Source of the DNA: JBLRWS01 sp047921075 | Lineage (GTDB): Bacteria > Bacteroidota > Rhodothermia > Balneolales > Balneolaceae | NCBI GenBank assembly: GCA_047921075.1 | Contig: JBLRWS010000035.1 | Coordinates: 1-27,119 of the forward strand | Direction of reading: 5' to 3' | DNA length: 27,119 nt | Shown: one piece after another, positions 23,653 to 27,119 of the stretch | How the letters are laid out: the number at the start of each line of letters is the position of its first letter | Position numbering within the stretch: the first letter of the stretch is position 1 | Notes under the pieces: generated by a model | Told to the model about the DNA's origin: nothing | Database searches by the model: none | What the model saw: only the letters and a program-made list of their open reading frames with translations | Program-made: the position numbers and the translations under genes

Positions 23653-24432
23653 ATGAAACAGAAGTTTTTCTCCTTCGCAATATGGGCCGGTATCGCGTTG
23701 TTGATTCTGTTATGGTTGCCATTCCTTGCTATTATACGTCTGTTCGATAGGGATCCGGTTCGTTACAAAACGGGTCGGCGATTTCGTGCACTTGGCCGTG
23801 CCATCAGCCGATTGAACGGTAACTGGCATATTCAAATCGAGGGGGCCGATGGGGTGGATGATCGTCATCCGTATGTGATGGTCTGCAATCACCTGTCAAA
23901 TGCCGATATTCCGCTCATTTCAAATCTGCCATGGGAAATGAAATGGGTAGCTAAAAAAGAGCTGTTTGAAGTGCCTGTGGTGGGGTGGATGATGAGGATG
24001 GCCGGGGATATTTCGGTAGATCGATCGGCTTCTAACAAGCGAATTGCCGTGTTTAAGGCTTGCCGATTTTACCTGAAGAGAAACTGTTCCGTCATGTTTT
24101 TTCCTGAGGGTACAAGATCCAGAACCGGTAAAATGAATCGTTTTGCGCCAGGCTCTTTTGAATTGGCCATCCGGGAGGGCGTTCCAATCCTTCCCTTGGT
24201 TATTGACGGTACCAGGGAGTGTTTACCCAAAAATACATGGGTCTTTGAGCAGAATGTGCAAATTAAGCTTAAAGTGCTCGATCCCTTTCCCACCAACCAT
24301 CTTGCAGCGGGAGATGCCATAGAGTTGATGGAATCTGTACGAGCAGCAATGGTAGATCAAATAATGGAGTGGCGTGGAGAAAAAAGGGAAGAGGTGGATG
24401 CTATCGCCGGGAAAAAAGAGGCGAAACGTTAA
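23653..24432 (+). CDS. plsC: 1-acyl-sn-glycerol-3-phosphate acyltransferase
   Basis: 259 aa inner-membrane enzyme that makes phosphatidic acid. An N-terminal TM (residues 7-28, FSFAIWAGIALLILLWLPFLAI) is followed by the acyltransferase NHxxxxD motif NHLSNADI with His80 and Asp85, and by FPEGTRSRTG (150-159), the phosphate-binding block. The third block, VPILPLVIDGT, follows. Length is normal. The start ATG 23653 gives the TM segment at once. It begins 16 bases after the helicase stop and its TAA overlaps, tail to tail, the stop of the next gene on the opposite strand (24429-24432). Confidence 0.92.
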   Translation: MKQKFFSFAIWAGIALLILLWLPFLAIIRLFDRDPVRYKTGRRFRALGRAISRLNGNWHIQIEGADGVDDRHPYVMVCNHLSNADIPLISNLPWEMKWVAKKELFEVPVVGWMMRMAGDISVDRSASNKRIAVFKACRFYLKRNCSVMFFPEGTRSRTGKMNRFAPGSFELAIREGVPILPLVIDGTRECLPKNTWVFEQNVQIKLKVLDPFPTNHLAAGDAIELMESVRAAMVDQIMEWRGEKREEVDAIAGKKEAKR

Positions 24433-24869
24433 ACACTATCACCTGCCGGTGTGCTCTCATGAACCGGATGGTGATCGGCTTTTTTGGGTGCAGGCGGCTG
24501 AAAGTAGATCCACGCCAGCATGGCTCCGGTAACAGCGAAGGCAAGCGAAAGCACCGGATAGATCAGCGTTTCCTTGCCGATGAGCAGATGAATCTGCCCG
24601 TACTTGGCCACAAGCAGAAAAAACACGTAGAGAATAAATGACGCCAGTTTATTTTGCCGGCCGCTTACCATGGTGATGTACGCTGCAAGCACAGAAAACG
24701 GGAGCGATAGAAAAAGCAATAGAAATGCCCACAGAAACCCCGGCCACGCTTCAAACCCAAATACCGCAACCGGAATACCGAGTGAGATAGCCAAAGCAAT
24801 TCGGGTGACGAGTTCGAGTGCAATCAGAATGGCCACCCCGATCAAACCGGCAAGAATACTTTGTTTCAT
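24429..24869 (-). CDS. Small four-TM integral membrane protein, function unknown
   Basis: 146 aa from ATG 24869 (MKQSILAGLIGVAILIALELV); the frame stays open to 25031 but that extension lies across a promoter region for the divergent gene. About four hydrophobic segments: 4-22, 45-68, 80-95 and 103-122. The C-terminus is a Pro/Lys/His-rich soluble tail (QPPAPKKADHHPVHES). I do not recognise a family. Convergent with plsC: both stop codons share the palindrome TTAA, so the coding regions overlap by 4 bases. No terminator separates them. Confidence 0.7.
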   Translation of the reverse strand: MKQSILAGLIGVAILIALELVTRIALAISLGIPVAVFGFEAWPGFLWAFLLLFLSLPFSVLAAYITMVSGRQNKLASFILYVFFLLVAKYGQIHLLIGKETLIYPVLSLAFAVTGAMLAWIYFQPPAPKKADHHPVHESTPAGDSV

Positions 24870-24993
24870 AATAGATTGATGAATGAACGATATATAATAA
24901 GGTACATAAATTCTGTCATTTAAGGAGATACCGAAGCGTGAGATGCGAATCGAAATTTTGGGAATTGATTGGTGTTGATGGCACGCGGTTTTG

Positions 24994-25001
24994 TATCTTT
25001 G
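24994..25001 (+). promoter_or_regulatory. Strong Bacteroidota-type -7 promoter box (TATCTTTG)
   Basis: TATCTTTG followed by CAGCC matches TAnnTTTG exactly. TTG at 24969-24971 lies 22 bases upstream and another at 24975-24977 lies 16 bases upstream, either side of the usual -33 spacing. Transcription would begin near 25008, which rules out the distal in-frame start at 24969 and supports ATG 25041 for the metallopeptidase-like gene. Confidence 0.6.
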
Positions 25002-25040
25002 CAGCCACGCTTTACCCAACCTTATGAACAACTATTTTTT

Positions 25041-25535
25041 ATGCCAGAAAACGACTTTTTAGAACCGAAAGGAGACATCCATCTAACCGACAAACAGTTG
25101 ATGGAATCGCCCGAAATAGAAGAGATTGCCAAAGATGTAATTGAGACGCACAACATTGAGCTGGGTCCGGCGCAGATCGGGTATCTGCTGGTCTATCCCA
25201 ATATTTCCAAGCAGCGTGCTGCCAAGTGTATGAAAGCGTCGCGCGAAGTGAAGCATTACTCCGGCAACGACTACCTGATCGAAATTTCAGGAGATTTATG
25301 GGATATGCTCGACAAAGACACGAAGAAAATGCTGTTGTATCACCAGCTTCTTCATATCGATCCTGTTTTTAAGGCGAAAAACCAGGAGTGGAAAATGCAG
25401 ATCCGTCGCCCCGATTTTGCCGATTACTACGAAATCAACGACAAACACGGCAACGAGTGGTACAAAACCATTCAGGCAACAGTATCCTCCCTGTACGACC
25501 TCGATCCGCGCCAGGAGAGTAAAGTAAAGGTGTAG
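25041..25535 (+). CDS. Putative metallopeptidase-like protein with degenerate HExxH (HQLLH)
   Basis: 164 aa from ATG 25041 (MPENDFLEPKGD), supported by a promoter box at 24994-25001; the frame opens earlier at 24969 but that would lie before the promoter. The fold resembles the putative (phage-type) metallopeptidase domain: an N-terminal helix MESPEIEEIAKDVIE, a strand IGYLLVYPN, and MLLYHQLLHIDPVF with His101 and His105. The catalytic Glu of HExxH is Gln102. A third metal ligand is not obvious; His138 in INDKHGNEW is a candidate. No signal peptide, so cytoplasmic. The change may leave zinc binding but no hydrolysis. The family label is tentative. Confidence 0.6.
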   Translation: MPENDFLEPKGDIHLTDKQLMESPEIEEIAKDVIETHNIELGPAQIGYLLVYPNISKQRAAKCMKASREVKHYSGNDYLIEISGDLWDMLDKDTKKMLLYHQLLHIDPVFKAKNQEWKMQIRRPDFADYYEINDKHGNEWYKTIQATVSSLYDLDPRQESKVKV

Positions 25536-25566
25536 TTTCCGATACGATCGGCGTTGCTGCAGAAAT

Positions 25567-27119
25567 CTATTGTTGAAGTACGGTGCACGAATCTACCCAT
25601 CGGCTATTCTCGTAGCACCCGGCTTTATCCCGAAAGAGGTCGGACGTTTGATTGCCAGAGGCATCGTTAAAGATGATACCGGATGAAACCTGAGCCGCAC
25701 TGTACTCGGCGGTGTACCATCCATCGCCGTGGCGAGCCATTGGTTCTCCGGGCCAGCTTCCGTTCTGTTCCGGGCCAAAGGTGTACACGTGGATTGTCTC
25801 CGCCCATCCGTCAGGTTTATGGAAAGCGACTGTAAATGTGGGTAATTCGCATTGTACAGTGGGTTTCCACCCTTCAGAATCGGGTGTGTAACAGCCGCTG
25901 CCGGGATAGTGATGGGGCCCGGCCTCGTTCCCGCTTACATCACTGAACCAGATAGATGCCTGTTTCATACCGTCGGGAAGCTGCATTCGGAACCAATGAT
26001 CATCCAGCGCCTGCATGGTATAGGAGATAGTGAGCCCTTCGTCACCTTCAGGCTGTGGAACGGCACGAATATCCGACCCCCAATGCTCGGGAGCCTGAAA
26101 ATAGATAACGGCCCCAGGCTCCTGAAGGGTGGAAAAATGAGGATTACACGCCAGGGTTGTTGAACTCCCGGCGGGAAGCTCAAAGACCACTGCACGGTGC
26201 GCGGGAAGTGTAAACAGAGTACTCTGATCATCGGTGGCTTGAATGTGGAAATTGTCTCTATCGGTTTCAAGCGGATGCAGCCGATAACCGGTGCCAGGCA
26301 GAGTGAATTGCTGCGTTTGATTGTGAGCGTTGGCCAGCACCAAAAGTCCGTCACGGTCGGGATCGAGCGGATCACCGGCACACGCATCATCGGTAATGCT
26401 CATTGCCAGAATTCCCGGTTGCTGATCGGGACCGGTGTTGTGAAAGGCTACCCGTTGTCGCACATCTTCTCCTGTTCGAAGGCGAAACAGGGGAGAGCTG
26501 TATCGGATTCTCAGTTGGTGCTGGAACGCCTCGGCTGATCGCTCCATATGCTTGGGCTCCACGTTGATGGATTCCAGCGTCATGAGTTCTCGCATTTCGT
26601 CCCACCGGTCGCGGTTATCCCAGCCCGGTGGCAGGCCGATGGCCCAGTTGTGGCTCTGCATAGAGAGATCAACGGTATTGAACCAGTCGGTTGAATCGAA
26701 ACTGTTGCGATCCATCGATTTGGAGCGGAGAAAATCGCTGCCCAGCTGGTAAAAAGGGACGCCCTGGCCGTAGTTAATCAATGCATTGCTGAGAATGTGA
26801 ATGTCTACCCGGTGCTCCATCTCCATATCAAATGGAAGTTTGGCTTGGGTGTTATCCCAAAGTGTTTCATTATCGTGCTTGTCGATGTAATTGACGGTCT
26901 CATACGGCTGAAGGGTGTATCCGATCCGTTCATTGCCGCCGGTCACTACCTCGCCAAATCGATTTTCGTACTCGTAGGTTTGCAGATTTCCGGCCATGCC
27001 AACCCGAATACGGTCGGCAAAGTCGAGCAGCGACTGCAGATCTGCTTCACCGCCTTCAGCCTCTTCATTCGGGAACAGAAAGCGGCCGCTCGTAAAGCCT
27101 TGTGCCCGGCCGTGATCGG
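25567..27119 (-). CDS. Pullulanase-type alpha-1,6-glucosidase with C-terminal starch-binding modules (5' end outside window)
   Basis: The C-terminal 516 residues of a GH13 pullulanase; the reading frame continues past 27119 to the window edge, so the true start is missing. Conserved region IV is visible as YIDKHDNETLWD (Asp at 26872-26874), then ILSNALINYGQGVPFYQLGSDFLRSKSMDRNSFDSTDWFN in family order (INYGQGVPF, LRSKSMDRNS, DSTDWFN) and the pullulanase C-terminal (DUF3372-type) domain. After about 320 residues, two tandem modules of CBM26 type follow: VIYFQAPEHWGSD...GSGCYTP and TVAFHKPDGW...SWPGEPM...GIIFNDASG. Cys near each module suggest disulfides in an extracellular enzyme. It debranches pullulan or starch. 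Convergent with the metallopeptidase-like gene, 31 bases between stops. Confidence 0.92.
   Translation of the reverse strand, partial: DHGRAQGFTSGRFLFPNEEAEGGEADLQSLLDFADRIRVGMAGNLQTYEYENRFGEVVTGGNERIGYTLQPYETVNYIDKHDNETLWDNTQAKLPFDMEMEHRVDIHILSNALINYGQGVPFYQLGSDFLRSKSMDRNSFDSTDWFNTVDLSMQSHNWAIGLPPGWDNRDRWDEMRELMTLESINVEPKHMERSAEAFQHQLRIRYSSPLFRLRTGEDVRQRVAFHNTGPDQQPGILAMSITDDACAGDPLDPDRDGLLVLANAHNQTQQFTLPGTGYRLHPLETDRDNFHIQATDDQSTLFTLPAHRAVVFELPAGSSTTLACNPHFSTLQEPGAVIYFQAPEHWGSDIRAVPQPEGDEGLTISYTMQALDDHWFRMQLPDGMKQASIWFSDVSGNEAGPHHYPGSGCYTPDSEGWKPTVQCELPTFTVAFHKPDGWAETIHVYTFGPEQNGSWPGEPMARHGDGWYTAEYSAAQVSSGIIFNDASGNQTSDLFRDKAGCYENSRWVDSCTVLQQ

Overview
The window is bacterial chromosomal DNA of moderate GC content, densely coding, with no tRNA, rRNA, CRISPR array, insertion sequence or prophage that I can see. 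Several upstream regions carry the TAnnTTTG -7 box of Bacteroidota-type sigma factors, most start codons lack a strong Shine-Dalgarno, and the gene families (SusD-free sugar loci with SSS symporters, DUF1080 proteins, Tat-exported Gfo/Idh proteins, a Rho with a basic N-terminal linker) fit the Bacteroidota/Rhodothermota/Balneolota group, probably a heterotrophic, possibly marine, member. That placement is inference.

Positions 95-7410 (all minus strand) are a sugar catabolic locus. Transcription runs from a Tat-exported Gfo/Idh/MocA oxidoreductase, through a GMC (FAD) oxidoreductase with its Tat-type small subunit, a DUF1080 (3-keto-disaccharide hydrolase family) lipoprotein and an SSS-type sodium/solute symporter, to a PfkB-family sugar kinase. 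The set suggests oxidation of a glycoside to a 3-keto sugar outside the cytoplasm, cleavage by the DUF1080 protein, reduction by the Gfo/Idh protein, import and phosphorylation. A perfect LacI/CcpA-type operator sits in front of the GMC gene.

Positions 7625-11835 (plus) hold a thioredoxin-fold protein without its cysteines, an aminodeoxychorismate-lyase-like PLP enzyme (pabC), folC and rho. Positions 11914-12962 hold three short, tightly packed membrane-protein genes resembling the enterobacterial yqjD-yqjE arrangement. Positions 13103-16556 encode a TolC-type outer membrane factor, a HlyD/MacA-type adaptor and an ABC ATPase of the LolD/MacB class; no permease gene follows. A PQQ-type sugar dehydrogenase lipoprotein (16679-17863) comes next and ends at a strong hairpin. 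A 388-base stretch then holds that hairpin and a possible 55-residue membrane protein.

Positions 18252-20071 encode alanine dehydrogenase and an ECF sigma factor. On the minus strand lie queG (epoxyqueuosine reductase) and an FKBP-type isomerase lipoprotein, whose intrinsic terminator abuts the queG start codon. From 21912 on the plus strand are a DEAD-box RNA helicase with a long charged tail and plsC. A small four-helix membrane protein (minus), a putative metallopeptidase-like protein with HQLLH instead of HExxH (plus), and the 3' part of an extracellular pullulanase with two C-terminal starch-binding modules (minus, running off the window) complete it.
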